NCBI GenBank assembly: GCA_937125395.1
Contig: CAKZLI010000048.1
Coordinates: forward strand, 1-32,652
DNA: 32,652 nucleotides
Reading direction: 5' to 3'
DNA from: an uncultured Glaciecola sp.
GTDB taxonomy: Bacteria; Pseudomonadota; Gammaproteobacteria; Enterobacterales; Alteromonadaceae
In this document: positions 9,103 through 19,263 of the stretch, one piece after another
Layout: every line of letters starts with the position of its first letter
Position numbering within the stretch: the stretch's first letter is position 1
Translations under genes and position numbers: made by a program
Notes under the pieces: model-generated
Databases searched by the model: none
Told to the model about the DNA's origin: nothing
The model's input: only the letters and a program-made list of their open reading frames with translations

Positions 9103-9339
9103 ATGGCTAAAGTATGTCAAGTAACAGGCAAGCGTCCTGCAGTCGGTAATAACCGCTCACACGCTCGTAACGCGACTCGTCGTCGTTTTTTACCAAATTT
9201 ACAAACTCACCGTTTTTGGGTTGAGTCTGAAAACCGTTTCATTAAATTACGTCTTACTCCAAAAGGTATGCGTATTATTGATAAAAAGGGCATCGATTCA
9301 GTATTATCTGAAATGCGAGCTCGTGGCGAAAAAGTTTAA
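9103..9339 (+). CDS. rpmB: 50S ribosomal protein L28
   Basis: A 78-residue protein that begins [12 protein letters not shown] and is nearly identical to E. coli L28, including [18 protein letters not shown] and HRFWVESE. It is a component of the large ribosomal subunit. The start at 9103 has GGAG 9 bases upstream; a longer open frame from 8989 would run through the promoter and is rejected. Only the first zinc-type cysteine remains, so this is the zinc-independent form. rpmG follows after 11 bases, giving the usual two-gene operon. Confidence 0.98.
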   Translation: MAKVCQVTGKRPAVGNNRSHARNATRRRFLPNLQTHRFWVESENRFIKLRLTPKGMRIIDKKGIDSVLSEMRARGEKV

Positions 9340-9350
9340 GGAGCTAGATT

Positions 9351-9506
9351 ATGCGTGATAAAATTAAATTAGTATCTTCTGCTGGCACTGGTTTCTACTA
9401 CACCACAGACAAAAATAAGCGTAATATGCCGGGTAAAATGGAAATCAAAAAGTTTGATCCTAAAATCCGTAAGCATGTTATGTTCAAGGAAGCAAAAATC
9501 AAATAA
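9351..9506 (+). CDS. rpmG: 50S ribosomal protein L33
   Basis: A 51-residue protein beginning [19 protein letters not shown] and ending [10 protein letters not shown], clearly L33. It is a few residues shorter at the N-terminus than E. coli L33 (55). It has no cysteines, so it is the zinc-free type. AAGGAG overlaps the stop codon of rpmB and lies 7 bases before the ATG. It is followed by a terminator. Confidence 0.97.
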   Translation: MRDKIKLVSSAGTGFYYTTDKNKRNMPGKMEIKKFDPKIRKHVMFKEAKIK

Positions 9507-9532
9507 ATCTGTTTGGTTTTGTCTCCACGAAG

Positions 9533-9555
9533 GCCCGGTTTATACCGGGTTTTTT
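9533..9555 (+). terminator. Terminator of the rpmB-rpmG operon
   Basis: A compact stem CCCGGT (9534-9539) with ACCGGG (9544-9549), loop TTAT, plus a flanking G-T pair, is followed by a run of T residues to 9555. Confidence 0.8.
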
Positions 9556-9589
9556 GCGTTTACATAATATTAAATAAATCAGGACGATG

Positions 9590-10078
9590 ATGCAGACTCG
9601 CACTTGGAACAACCTCATTATTTTTGTGATGCTAGGGATGTTAATGTTGTTTTTTGTTTTAAATCAACACATTAATAAACCTGACTCAGAGGCACAGTTG
9701 TTGATCCCTACAGGAATGACGTTAGTTCGTTTTGTTGCGGGTGATATCGATTTGCAACGTAACAGCCAAGGCTTGTTTGTGCAGACAGGGTCAAAGCGCT
9801 TAGATAAATCAAGCACCGACCAGCTGATCAGTGCTTGGGAACGAACTGTCATTGTCAGTGAGCCAGTACTCCTGACGGATACGCAGCTATCTCAATCAAT
9901 GCACAGGTTGCCGGTGGTATTAACCACCTATGAATTTGCAGCATCGGGTGAGCAAATACAGTCAAGAAAGATGCAGATGACATTGATCACCTTACCTGAG
10001 CAACACGTATTACAGATTAATGCACGTTATTACACGATCCTACAACCTGAAGCGAGCAGGCTTAATCCGCAGCAGTAA
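9590..10078 (+). CDS. Unrecognised one-TM membrane-anchored protein between rpmG and mutM
   Basis: This protein of about 162 residues is not recognised. A hydrophobic helix at about 8-25 (LIIFVMLGMLMLFFVL) follows a short polar N-terminus, so the remaining 135 or so residues probably face the periplasm. The soluble part is rich in beta-prone stretches and has no cysteine and no catalytic motif I can name. The start is set at 9590, because AGGA at 9581 lies 5 bases from this ATG but only 2 from the ATG at 9587. It is 60 bases upstream of mutM on the same strand and may be co-transcribed, but nothing links it to DNA repair. Confidence 0.75.
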   Translation: MQTRTWNNLIIFVMLGMLMLFFVLNQHINKPDSEAQLLIPTGMTLVRFVAGDIDLQRNSQGLFVQTGSKRLDKSSTDQLISAWERTVIVSEPVLLTDTQLSQSMHRLPVVLTTYEFAASGEQIQSRKMQMTLITLPEQHVLQINARYYTILQPEASRLNPQQ

Positions 10079-10138
10079 ATCGTCAGTAACAGTGTGTCAG
10101 CATAGTCGCTCGTATATTAATTGTAAAAGGATCCCCTT

Positions 10139-10944
10139 GTGCCTGAGTTACCTGAAGTAGAAGTAAGCCGTCAAGGTATTGAGCCAGGTTTAGTGGGTCA
10201 AACTATCGAGTCTATTTGTATTCGCACAGCGAAGCTTCGTTGGGATGTGCCGACAGATATATTACTCACACATGGGCATGTGATCCGCAGTGTGACTCGC
10301 CGAGCTAAATATTTATTTATCAACACGGATGTCGGTAGTGTGATTTTGCATTTGGGGATGACGGGTTTTTTACGTGTCTTTGCGCAAACTACGCCACTCA
10401 AAAAACACGACCACTTAGATATCAATCTAAGTAATGGACAATGTTTACGGTTTAATGATGCCCGTCGTTTTGGTGCATGCCTGTGGCAGGCAAAAGATGC
10501 TGACCCGCACCCATTGTTACTAAAGCTGGGTCCTGAACCTTTGACTGATGATTTTAGTTTAACGCATTTGTTTGAATTGTCGCGTGGGCGTACCTGTACT
10601 GTGAAGCAATTTATAATGGACAACAAGCAAGTCGTAGGGGTTGGCAATATCTACGCCAATGAAGCGTTATTTTTGGCTGGTATCGCACCAAAACGTGCAG
10701 CAGGCAAAATCAGTAAAGCACGTTATGCATTATTATCACGCTACATCAAACAAGTGTTGGCAGCAGCCATTAAACAAGGTGGTACAACACTTAAAGATTT
10801 TTCTCAGGTAGATGGTAACCCTGGTTATTTTAGCTTGCAGTTGAATGTATATGGTCGCACTGGTGCTGAATGCTTGCGTTGCCAGACCGATTTGAAGAGT
10901 CAGATGATCGGGCAACGCAATACGTTTTGGTGTCCTAGCTGTCA

Positions 10945-10951
<7 letters not shown>
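10139..10951 (+). CDS. mutM: Formamidopyrimidine-DNA glycosylase (Fpg/MutM)
   Basis: This 270-residue base-excision repair enzyme (E. coli 269) removes 8-oxoguanine and formamidopyrimidines from DNA and cleaves the strand. It begins with GTG and reads PELPEVEVSRQG, where the proline after the initiator is the catalytic nucleophile and E3 assists. K57 in RRAKYLFI, the VGVGNIYANEALF helix-two-turn-helix region, and the C-terminal zinc finger (CLRC...CPSC) are all intact. AAGGA lies 7 bases before the GTG. It converges on coaD, and the two stop codons lie in opposite arms of a perfect hairpin. Confidence 0.97.
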
Positions 10952-11456
<505 letters not shown>

Positions 11457-11606
11457 TCATCATCCTTAAAAGGGGCTTTGTCAGGCTGTCGTTTTTAATA
11501 TCAAAAAACTTAATCACTCTAACGCAACGGTAGCCAACAAATCAGGCAGATGCAACATAAAATATACACTTTGCGCTCATTGCCCTATAAATAAGGCACC
11601 GTTTCA

Positions 11607-12404
11607 TTAAATATACAGGGTATGATGTTGTAATTTAATTGATTTTTGCTGTTCACTATAGCTTGTTAATACAGCCTGCCAATTTGCCTCATTGATACAA
11701 TAATCGGCATGTTGTTGCCGTTGTTTGCGAATAGATCGAGCCAAACGGGCCAAGTTAGCAATTTGCCATTGCGGGTCCGGTTGCATAAATTTGCATTTAT
11801 CAAAATCAATTAGCCATACTTTACCGGCATTATCCAATAGTACATTTTCAATGTTAAGATCATGGTGGTAAACTCCCATTTGATGCATTTTGGCAATTTC
11901 GGCACCCAGTGCTTGCCAATGCACGTTATCCACAAAGTCATGTTGGCAATGTGCATGAAAATCTTGCGCACCAGAGATCCGCTCTAGTAATATTTGATTG
12001 CGATACACCACTCCACAACGTTGAATTAATCCACCAATTGGTTTTGGTACATTCAGACCGTGTTGTTGCATGGCATCGAGTAAGGCCATTTCTTGATAGA
12101 CCCGTGTGTGCTCGAGGCCATTAAACCAAAAGTGGCGCTTAACAAACTTGGCAATAACACCGCCTCGCAAATATTCACGTAAGACCATCGCGATGCCATT
12201 GTATTGGATAAAATAGGTAATTCCTCGACCGGTCGTCGTACCTGTAATGGCCTTTTGTTGCGCCCAGTATTCAGGGTCAAACCAACTGATTTGGGCGGCG
12301 TGAATGTGCGTTGAACGAATTAGGTAACGGCGAGTGGTCGCATCATATTCGATGTGCCAATTCGTTGTATCTAATCGTAATGCTGGAGCTGAAAATGTCT
12401 GCAT
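11607..12404 (-). CDS. kdkA: 3-deoxy-D-manno-octulosonic acid (Kdo) kinase
   Basis: This 265-residue protein belongs to the KdkA/WaaP kinase-like family, which phosphorylates the Kdo residue of lipopolysaccharide inner core. The kinase-type catalytic loop GVYHHDLNIENVLL (about 187-200) and the metal-binding WLIDFDK (about 206-212) are clear. TGRGITYFI near the N-terminus resembles the nucleotide loop of this family. It should act at the cytoplasmic face of the inner membrane. It is divergent from a GT9 heptosyltransferase-like gene 70 bases away, consistent with a shared job in LPS core assembly. Confidence 0.88.
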   Translation of the reverse strand: MQTFSAPALRLDTTNWHIEYDATTRRYLIRSTHIHAAQISWFDPEYWAQQKAITGTTTGRGITYFIQYNGIAMVLREYLRGGVIAKFVKRHFWFNGLEHTRVYQEMALLDAMQQHGLNVPKPIGGLIQRCGVVYRNQILLERISGAQDFHAHCQHDFVDNVHWQALGAEIAKMHQMGVYHHDLNIENVLLDNAGKVWLIDFDKCKFMQPDPQWQIANLARLARSIRKQRQQHADYCINEANWQAVLTSYSEQQKSIKLQHHTLYI

Positions 12405-12474
12405 AGTCGAGTATTGTACGCAAAATTATGCTATAACGCTGTAAAAAATAGCAACAAAATATAAAAGAATCGTT

Positions 12475-13521
12475 ATGTCTAAATCAATTTGTATTATGCG
12501 CTTGTCTGCGATTGGCGATGTTTGTCACGCCGCGGCAATGGTGACTCGGATCACGCAAGCTTGGCCAGATAGTCGAGTGACTTGGGTCATTGGTAAGATT
12601 GAGTATCAATTGGTAAAAGGCATGGCGAATGTTGAATTTATCGTGTGCAATAAATCGCAAAAAAATGCACGCAAACAATTAAAACAAGATCTAGCTGGGC
12701 GTGAGTTTGATGTCCTGTTATTAATGCAAGTGGCGTTGCGTGCCAATTGGTTTGCTTCTGTTATTAAGGCAACACGGCGGATTGGATTTGATCGTGCGCG
12801 CAGTAAAGAAGGCCATAGTTTATTTATTAATGAGCGGATCGCAGCGACTGCCCACACTCACGTCTTAGATGGGTTTATGCAATTTGCCGATCAACTCGGT
12901 GTCCCGGCGACAGAGCTGGAGTGGGCGATACCTGTTGATGAGGAAGATCGCAAGTGGGCTGAGCATCAAGCCAAGCAGTTTGGTCGCTTTGTGATCATTG
13001 CACCGGCTGCTTCAAAAGCCATGCGTAACTGGACTGCCGATGGTTATGCCCAATTAATACAACAACTGCAACATGCCGATATTACTCCTGTGCTTTGTGG
13101 TGGTCCTGGTCCGGTCGATGCAGCTATAACGCAATCTATTATGGCCGTAATTGGAACGAATGGTGCAGCAAGCAAGCCTCATGTTGTACATAATTTAGTC
13201 GGTCAAACCACCTTAAAACAAATGCTCGGGTTAATGGCTCACGCACAATGTGTCGTAGCACCTGATACGGGTCCTGCGCATATGGCTACGACCCAGCGGA
13301 CCCCTGTAGTCGGCTTATATGCACATTCTAATCCGCTACGAACGGGACCATATTTATCACTTCAACATACTGTTAGCGTATACGAACAGGCGATTGAGCA
13401 AGAAACTGGAAAAACTTGGCAAGCCTTACCTTGGGGAGTCAGAGCAAAAGGTGATTCTTGGATGCAGACGATCACCTCTGAGCAGGTATGGCAACAGGTA
13501 CAAGGATTTATTAACCGGTAA
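12475..13521 (+). CDS. Glycosyltransferase family 9 protein, heptosyltransferase-like
   Basis: This 348-residue protein has the two Rossmann lobes of family GT9. The N-terminal MRLSAIGDVCHAAAMV is the acceptor-side signature of ADP-heptose:LPS heptosyltransferases. The C-terminal part has the donor-side motifs IIAPAASKAMRNW, LCGGPG and VVAPDTGPAHMA. It should add a heptose, or a related sugar, to the inner core of LPS in the cytoplasm. Which heptosyltransferase it is (WaaC, WaaF, WaaQ or another) cannot be decided by eye, so no symbol is given. It is divergent from kdkA. Confidence 0.87.
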   Translation: MSKSICIMRLSAIGDVCHAAAMVTRITQAWPDSRVTWVIGKIEYQLVKGMANVEFIVCNKSQKNARKQLKQDLAGREFDVLLLMQVALRANWFASVIKATRRIGFDRARSKEGHSLFINERIAATAHTHVLDGFMQFADQLGVPATELEWAIPVDEEDRKWAEHQAKQFGRFVIIAPAASKAMRNWTADGYAQLIQQLQHADITPVLCGGPGPVDAAITQSIMAVIGTNGAASKPHVVHNLVGQTTLKQMLGLMAHAQCVVAPDTGPAHMATTQRTPVVGLYAHSNPLRTGPYLSLQHTVSVYEQAIEQETGKTWQALPWGVRAKGDSWMQTITSEQVWQQVQGFINR

Positions 13522-13659
13522 AAGGTATCTTTGTAAGAGATTATCCAAAATTTATCTATGCATTGCATTTTCTTGTCTATAGTTAATGGTGTAGTGCACA
13601 AGGTTACAGTTTGATATTTATCTCGACATGGAATTGTCCTTTTCTGGAGCGTGTAAGCG

Positions 13660-14211
13660 TTGATTCCTATTGTTTGCCATAATCCATATCATCGTACAGA
13701 TGAGTCTTCTTTTGCTGTTGTATGGAGCAGCTACCGTTACCATATCGCCATACTCTTTATGCTTAGTAGTTTGGGCATTGTGGAAATAGCGCATGCCTCT
13801 AATACGAGCTATGTGAATTCAACTCCGCGTGTCATCATCAATAATGGTGTTATTCCGGAGGTGTCAGAGCCGTTTTTACGAGAAGTATTTTCTGGAAAGC
13901 TGAGACATTGGCCTGATGGCCAGCCCATTACGGTCATTGTTTTTCCATCGGATCATCCATTGCATCATGAGTTCATACAAGAGCGGTTGCATATGTTTCC
14001 TTATCAGATTGAGCGGATCTGGAACAAACGTATTTACTCCGGTCGCGCTGTTCCACCCCTTATCGTCAGCAGTATTGAACAAATGCATCATGCCGTGGCG
14101 AACATTCGAGGTGCGATTGGATATTTACCGGAGGGGGTGGCTGAACAAGAGCATCGCGACACACAATCATTGTTGCAGCATGTCAATACTTACGCACGGC
14201 AAGGAGGGTAG
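13660..14211 (+). CDS. Small PstS-like periplasmic substrate-binding-type protein
   Basis: The best start is a TTG at 13660, with GGAG 10 bases upstream; the first in-frame ATG (13759) has no ribosome binding site and would cut into the signal sequence. A hydrophobic stretch (about 29-43) ends in AHASN, a plausible signal peptidase site. The mature part (about 135 residues) resembles the short half-domain versions of phosphate-binding PstS proteins. Typical elements are FLREVFSGKLRHWPDGQPI, then a region around IWNKRIYSGRAVPP, and GAIGYLPEG. It is too small for a full two-lobed binding protein, and no ABC permease or ATPase is nearby. The next gene begins 2 bases after its stop, so it belongs with the barrel and GGDEF-EAL genes and may be a ligand-binding or sensor accessory. 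Confidence 0.75.
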   Translation: MIPIVCHNPYHRTDESSFAVVWSSYRYHIAILFMLSSLGIVEIAHASNTSYVNSTPRVIINNGVIPEVSEPFLREVFSGKLRHWPDGQPITVIVFPSDHPLHHEFIQERLHMFPYQIERIWNKRIYSGRAVPPLIVSSIEQMHHAVANIRGAIGYLPEGVAEQEHRDTQSLLQHVNTYARQGG

Positions 14212-14213
14212 GC

Positions 14214-15449
14214 ATGCTTATTATCCGCGAATATTCTCAACCACATTCCGCCTATCTCAGTCTTTTATTTGGTGTTTTGTTAAGTATTTACTGTATCCCT
14301 GCTGCCAGTCAAGAAGATCACAATCAACGTTGGCAAGTAAATGGGTTTATCGCACAAGGGCTGACTAAGACCGATAACAGTGGCTTCATCAACTTTGATA
14401 ACAGCCTGTCATTGCACTTAACAGAGCTAGGTTTGAGTGCACGCTACACCCTGGATGACTCGTTATCATTTGCGGGACAAATCGTATATCTAGATGCGGA
14501 TAACCGTTATGTTAAAGGCGCACGGGTTGATTATGCATTTGTGGATTGGCAGACCAATCTGTTTGCTGATGTTAAGTGGTCGTTGCATGCTCAGATTGGT
14601 CGGGTCAAAAACGGCCATTGGTTGTATTCAGATACGCGGGATGTCCCGCATACTCGACTGACTACGATATTGCCACAATCTATTTATTTTGATGGTTTTA
14701 GAGATGTAGCATTAAGCAGTGATGGGGTCGCATGGCAATTACATCACTTGAGTGATAAAGGGACATGGCAGCTAAAATGGAGTCTAGGTTCCTCACCATT
14801 AGATAATGACCAACGTGATAGGTTGTTTTCACCCTTAGCGACCGGTACGTTAACGCAAACATTCACCCATCAAGTCAGTGTATTTTTTGCACCTAATAAT
14901 ACGAATCTTGAACTGGGGATCAGTGTGTTAGATTCTGATTTTAAATATGTACCCGGTGCGCCAGACAGTGAGCCATTTAGTCGAGGTCGGGCAACGTCTC
15001 AACGGGTCATGTTACATGTACAATATTATGCACTCAATTGGGAGTTTTCTTCGGAGATAATGCGTGAACGTGCGGTGATTAAAGATGCATTATTTAATGG
15101 TTTTCTCAGTGATGAATTTGGTGATGGTGGCTATGTGCAGGGGCGTTACATGATTGATGCGCGGCATAGTATTTTGGCGCGGATTGATCTCTTTGACAAA
15201 AATGAAGAAGATCGTGCGGGTCAACGTTTAATCGAGCAAAGCCAAGGTCAGATCCCCGAATATTTTACGAGCATGGATCAAGTTACTCTGGGTTGGCGGT
15301 GGGAGATTGCCGATCGCTGGCAATTACAAACTGAGTTTCATCGAACCAAAGGTGCAGGGCGATTAACGCCAATTTTGTTTCCCAATTCAAGCCTAAACCC
15401 CAAGCAATATTGGAGCATGGCTTCAATACAACTAATACATTGGTTTTAA
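14214..15449 (+). CDS. Outer-membrane beta-barrel (porin-like) protein
   Basis: A 411-residue exported protein. Its N-terminal signal sequence ends near PAASQED. The mature part consists of alternating polar and hydrophobic strands with many aromatic residues, and it ends in IQLIHWF. A C-terminal phenylalanine is the usual outer-membrane barrel insertion signal. I cannot place it in a named porin family. The perfect Shine-Dalgarno AAGGAGG (14201-14207) lies inside the end of the previous gene, 6 bases before this ATG, which implies strong, coupled translation. The GGDEF-EAL gene begins 3 bases after its stop. The barrel may admit, or respond to, the ligand of the partner proteins. Confidence 0.75.
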   Translation: MLIIREYSQPHSAYLSLLFGVLLSIYCIPAASQEDHNQRWQVNGFIAQGLTKTDNSGFINFDNSLSLHLTELGLSARYTLDDSLSFAGQIVYLDADNRYVKGARVDYAFVDWQTNLFADVKWSLHAQIGRVKNGHWLYSDTRDVPHTRLTTILPQSIYFDGFRDVALSSDGVAWQLHHLSDKGTWQLKWSLGSSPLDNDQRDRLFSPLATGTLTQTFTHQVSVFFAPNNTNLELGISVLDSDFKYVPGAPDSEPFSRGRATSQRVMLHVQYYALNWEFSSEIMRERAVIKDALFNGFLSDEFGDGGYVQGRYMIDARHSILARIDLFDKNEEDRAGQRLIEQSQGQIPEYFTSMDQVTLGWRWEIADRWQLQTEFHRTKGAGRLTPILFPNSSLNPKQYWSMASIQLIHWF

Positions 15450-15452
15450 CGT

Positions 15453-17996
15453 ATGCCTCGGTTCATTAGTATCAGTCAAAAAATCCTTATGTTAATTTTA
15501 TTATTATTGCTCGTGACGGTGAGTGTGTTAACTGTCATGATGATTAATGAATCTGATAAGGAACTAAAAAAATACCAAATCAAACATATCGATAGCAAGC
15601 ATTCTGATTATAATGTTATTTTTGACATGATCACAACCAACGCGGTACTTTGGGGTGAAAATGTCATTGCTCAATATCATCAACAAACCAGCCCCATCAA
15701 TGCGATTCAAGCGCACATAACGCGTCAGTTATCGTACTTACGGTTGAATGAACAAATTGACAATGTGTGGTTGCTGGATGAGCAACAACAGATATTGTTT
15801 AGCTCTATGGCAGACCCGCTCGTAGAGCCTCAAATCAGCCGAATGATAGGTTCAGTAAACGATTCAGAGAATGAGCCTCGACGTCTAATCAATAAGGGCG
15901 ATGCGTTTTTGCCAGATTTTGTCGTGCAAAATAAACAAACCTCAGGGTATATAAACCAAATATATTGTCAGGAATCATGTGTCCATTTGATCCGATTACC
16001 GATTATGTTCCAAGGCAAGCAATCTGGCTATATGGTATTCACCATTCCGCTTACTCAGCTACTTGCTAACGTTTATCAAACCACGGAAGCAGAATTAGGT
16101 ATTGGGTATCCACCGCAATCCTTGTTGGCGTATCAATTTACGCTGCAACCGACAACATTAACCAGTAAAGTGGCGTCGCTAACTCCGCTGTTCTCTGACA
16201 TTGACGAACAAGTGCAGATGGATACCGTTGTTGAGCAAGGTGTGAGAGTCACCAAGAACGAACGGAGTTATTTAGTCACGGCAGTATTATTAAATCCACA
16301 ACAATCTCCGCCACAACACCAGTATTTAATGATAGTAAACGAAATCAGTGATTTTTTTAATGCAGCTGAACGCTTTACTTCCGGTGCGATTGTGACCGCG
16401 GTGTTATTATTTATTGGTTTTGCGAGTATTTTTTTGTTAGTTACACATAGTTATAAAATCCGGTTAGCCAACTTAGTAGAGCGTTTCCCGTTAATTAATC
16501 AGCATCAATACAGTGAATTTAAAGATAAGCGAATCCAAAGAGGCAAAGGCTTTAGAGATGAATTAGATATTTTGGATGAAGCAGCAGAATTATTGGCAGA
16601 TGAACTATCAGTATTAGATGAAGCATTACAACAAGATCGCCTAGCGTTAGAAAAAATTGCTATGTATGACAGCCTAACAAATTTACCAAATCGAAATATG
16701 CTCAACGATCATTTACGCCGAGTGATCGCCAAGTATCAACGCAATAAAGACGGGTTTTGTGTGATGCTATTGGATATTGATGATTTTAAAAAGATCAACG
16801 ATGGACAGGGGCATAACATCGGCGATAAATTATTACGCTTGGTCGCTGCGGCGGTGCAAGATCAAGTACGTACGGAGGATCTTGTGTGTCGCTTTGGTGG
16901 GGATGAGTTTGTGATCGTGTTAAGTGGTATCGAAACGGTTGATTCGGCATTAATCGTATGGAATAAGCTCAAACATAAGATTGCTGAGCCGGTGGTGATT
17001 GATGGGGCACAATTTTTTATATCGGTGAGCGTCGGATTATCAATGTGTGATGAGCAAGATCCCTCTGGAGAAGAATTAATTCGCCGAGCTGACACCGCGA
17101 TGTATCGCGCCAAAGAAAAAAGCGGCAGTGCGATGCGTATTTATGATGAAGCGTTAAATAACGAGGTGCAGCGCAAAATAGAACTAGAGCGTGAAGCACA
17201 TATTGCCTTAGAAAATGGCGATTTTTACCTTGCCTTGCAGCCAATAATTGACTTGAGTACGCAATTTTTGACTGGGTTTGAAGCTTTGTTGCGCTGGCGT
17301 CATCCACAAAAAGGGTTAATTTCCCCGGGGGAGTTTATCCCGATCCTAGAAAAATCAATATTTATGCTGAAGCTTGATTACTGGGTGATTGAGCGCAGTA
17401 TCCAAGTGCTCAAGATGCTCGACGGTCAAGGCTACACTCAACAAACGATTTCAATTAATCTATCTTCAGCGCAATTTTTGGATCCTCTGTTGTATGATTT
17501 TTTGCAGCAGATGTTCACCAAATATCAGATCAAACCTAGCCGAATTGATTTGGAATTGACAGAGACAACCTTGGTCTCAGATATTCATGTGACGACCAAG
17601 ATTATGCGCGAATTACGCGGTTTAGGGGTGCGGATTTCTATTGATGATTTTGGTACCGGTTATTCATCGCTAAGTTACCTCAAATCAATGCCGGTCAACA
17701 CGATCAAAATTGATCGCAGCTTTATCAATGGCATTATCGACAGCCCAGCAGATAAACAAATTGTCATGTCGACGATTTCGATGGTGCATAATATGGGCAT
17801 GAGTGTGGTTGCTGAAGGAATTGAGGATATTAAGCAATACAATATGTTGCGTGGTATGAAGTGCGATAGAGCCCAAGGTTTCTTTATTGCCAAACCTATA
17901 CCTGAGCATCAACTAATGAAAACGTTACCCACTATTATTCTCGATAATGTGTGGCAATCTAGTTACGGACAACCGAATAAATTACAACATTTTTAA
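15453..17996 (+). CDS. Membrane GGDEF-EAL c-di-GMP enzyme with a large periplasmic sensor
   Basis: This 847-residue inner-membrane protein has TM helices at about 10-32 and 309-331, with a periplasmic sensor of about 275 residues between them. The sensor holds a CxxxC-type pair (C172, C176) that could form a disulfide. A helical linker (about 365-403) leads to a GGDEF domain with GGDEF at 482-486 and an RxxD inhibitory site at R473-D476, exactly five residues ahead. The EAL domain (about 575-825) keeps E610, N669, E701, D731/D732 (DDFGTG), K752, E788 and Q808. Both synthesis and breakdown of c-di-GMP therefore look possible; which one dominates cannot be read. The start has a weak ribosome site and is probably coupled to the barrel gene. 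Confidence 0.93.
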   Translation: MPRFISISQKILMLILLLLLVTVSVLTVMMINESDKELKKYQIKHIDSKHSDYNVIFDMITTNAVLWGENVIAQYHQQTSPINAIQAHITRQLSYLRLNEQIDNVWLLDEQQQILFSSMADPLVEPQISRMIGSVNDSENEPRRLINKGDAFLPDFVVQNKQTSGYINQIYCQESCVHLIRLPIMFQGKQSGYMVFTIPLTQLLANVYQTTEAELGIGYPPQSLLAYQFTLQPTTLTSKVASLTPLFSDIDEQVQMDTVVEQGVRVTKNERSYLVTAVLLNPQQSPPQHQYLMIVNEISDFFNAAERFTSGAIVTAVLLFIGFASIFLLVTHSYKIRLANLVERFPLINQHQYSEFKDKRIQRGKGFRDELDILDEAAELLADELSVLDEALQQDRLALEKIAMYDSLTNLPNRNMLNDHLRRVIAKYQRNKDGFCVMLLDIDDFKKINDGQGHNIGDKLLRLVAAAVQDQVRTEDLVCRFGGDEFVIVLSGIETVDSALIVWNKLKHKIAEPVVIDGAQFFISVSVGLSMCDEQDPSGEELIRRADTAMYRAKEKSGSAMRIYDEALNNEVQRKIELEREAHIALENGDFYLALQPIIDLSTQFLTGFEALLRWRHPQKGLISPGEFIPILEKSIFMLKLDYWVIERSIQVLKMLDGQGYTQQTISINLSSAQFLDPLLYDFLQQMFTKYQIKPSRIDLELTETTLVSDIHVTTKIMRELRGLGVRISIDDFGTGYSSLSYLKSMPVNTIKIDRSFINGIIDSPADKQIVMSTISMVHNMGMSVVAEGIEDIKQYNMLRGMKCDRAQGFFIAKPIPEHQLMKTLPTIILDNVWQSSYGQPNKLQHF

Positions 17997-18069
17997 GCAT
18001 CGATGCTATACCCATTTGGCTTTGTGATTTACACTAGTATGTATAATTGTGTAGAGAATGGATAAAACG

Positions 18070-19263
18070 ATGCCACAGAGTTTCGAGCAACACCTGCAAG
18101 CCCAAATTGATGATATTACTGAGCAAGGGTTATATAAACAAGAACGCGTAATCACTTCACAGCAACAAGCCGATGTATCGGTTGGCAATGCTGAGGTGAT
18201 TAATTTTTGTGCCAATAATTATCTTGGCTTAGCCAATCATCCCGAGTTAATTGCTGCGGCCAAAGACGGCTTAGATAGCCATGGTTTTGGGGTCGCCTCG
18301 GTCCGCTTTATCTGTGGTACTCAAGATATCCATAAATCATTAGAACAAAAAATTTCTACATTCTTAGGAATGGAAGACACTATTTTATATCCCTCTTGCT
18401 TTGATGCAAATGGCGGCTTATTTGAAACCATTTTGACTAAAGAAGATGCGATTATCTCTGATGCGTTAAATCATGCCAGTATCATTGATGGTGTTCGCCT
18501 CTCCAAAGCCATGCGTTATCGCTATGCGAATAATGATATGCAAGCATTGGAAGCACAATTACAACAAGCTAATCTTGACGGAGCGCGCTATAAAATCATC
18601 GCGACTGACGGCGTATTTTCAATGGATGGTGTCATTGCGAATCTAAAAGGGATCTGTGATTTGGCTGAACAGTATGACGCAATGGTCATGGTGGATGATT
18701 GTCATGCAACTGGCTTTGTTGGTGCTCAAGGACGTGGTTCACACGAATACTGTGATGTCATGGGCCGTGTTGATATCTTGACTGGCACCCTGGGTAAAGC
18801 TTTAGGTGGTGCATCAGGTGGGTATACATCCGGTAAAAAACCGGTCATTGAGTGGCTTCGTCAACGCTCTCGTCCGTATTTATTTTCTAATTCAGTGGCG
18901 CCGCCCATTGTTGCCGCATCGCTAAAAGTATTTGATATGCTTGCCGAAGGTGATGCACTGCGCAGTCAACTCAATGCTAATGCACAGCGCTTCAGACAAC
19001 GTATGAGTGACGCAGGGTTTACATTGAGCGGTCAGGACCATGCGATTATCCCCGTCATGTTAGGGGATGCTAAATTAGCATCTACTATGGCAGATAAACT
19101 ATTAGCCCGTGGTATTTATGTGGTGGGATTTTCTTATCCCGTTGTACCACAAGGCCAAGCTCGTATTCGAACGCAAATGTCAGCGGCGCATACATTAGCA
19201 CATGTTGATTATGTAGTAGACGCCTTCATTGACGTAGGTCGTGAGTTAGGAGTGATTGTATGA
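18070..19263 (+). CDS. kbl: 2-amino-3-ketobutyrate coenzyme A ligase
   Basis: This 397-residue PLP enzyme cleaves 2-amino-3-oxobutyrate with CoA into glycine and acetyl-CoA, the second step of threonine catabolism. The PLP lysine is in [10 protein letters not shown] (K243 from this start), [10 protein letters not shown] holds the ring aspartate, and [10 protein letters not shown] is intact. The start at 18070 makes the N-terminus the same length as E. coli Kbl; an upstream in-frame ATG at 18058 adds four residues. A perfect -10 box TATAAT at 18042-18047 would put transcription start only 10-20 bases before the gene, which also favours the later ATG. Its stop overlaps the tdh start by 4 bases (ATGA). 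Confidence 0.96.
   Translation: MPQSFEQHLQAQIDDITEQGLYKQERVITSQQQADVSVGNAEVINFCANNYLGLANHPELIAAAKDGLDSHGFGVASVRFICGTQDIHKSLEQKISTFLGMEDTILYPSCFDANGGLFETILTKEDAIISDALNHASIIDGVRLSKAMRYRYANNDMQALEAQLQQANLDGARYKIIATDGVFSMDGVIANLKGICDLAEQYDAMVMVDDCHATGFVGAQGRGSHEYCDVMGRVDILTGTLGKALGGASGGYTSGKKPVIEWLRQRSRPYLFSNSVAPPIVAASLKVFDMLAEGDALRSQLNANAQRFRQRMSDAGFTLSGQDHAIIPVMLGDAKLASTMADKLLARGIYVVGFSYPVVPQGQARIRTQMSAAHTLAHVDYVVDAFIDVGRELGVIV

Noticed and set aside
10198..10647. 149-residue open frame antisense to mutM
   Set aside because: No family features, and it lies wholly within the well-supported mutM gene.
13916..14368. 150-residue open frame overlapping the PstS-like and barrel genes
   Set aside because: Out of frame with both supported genes, and no signal or domain is visible.
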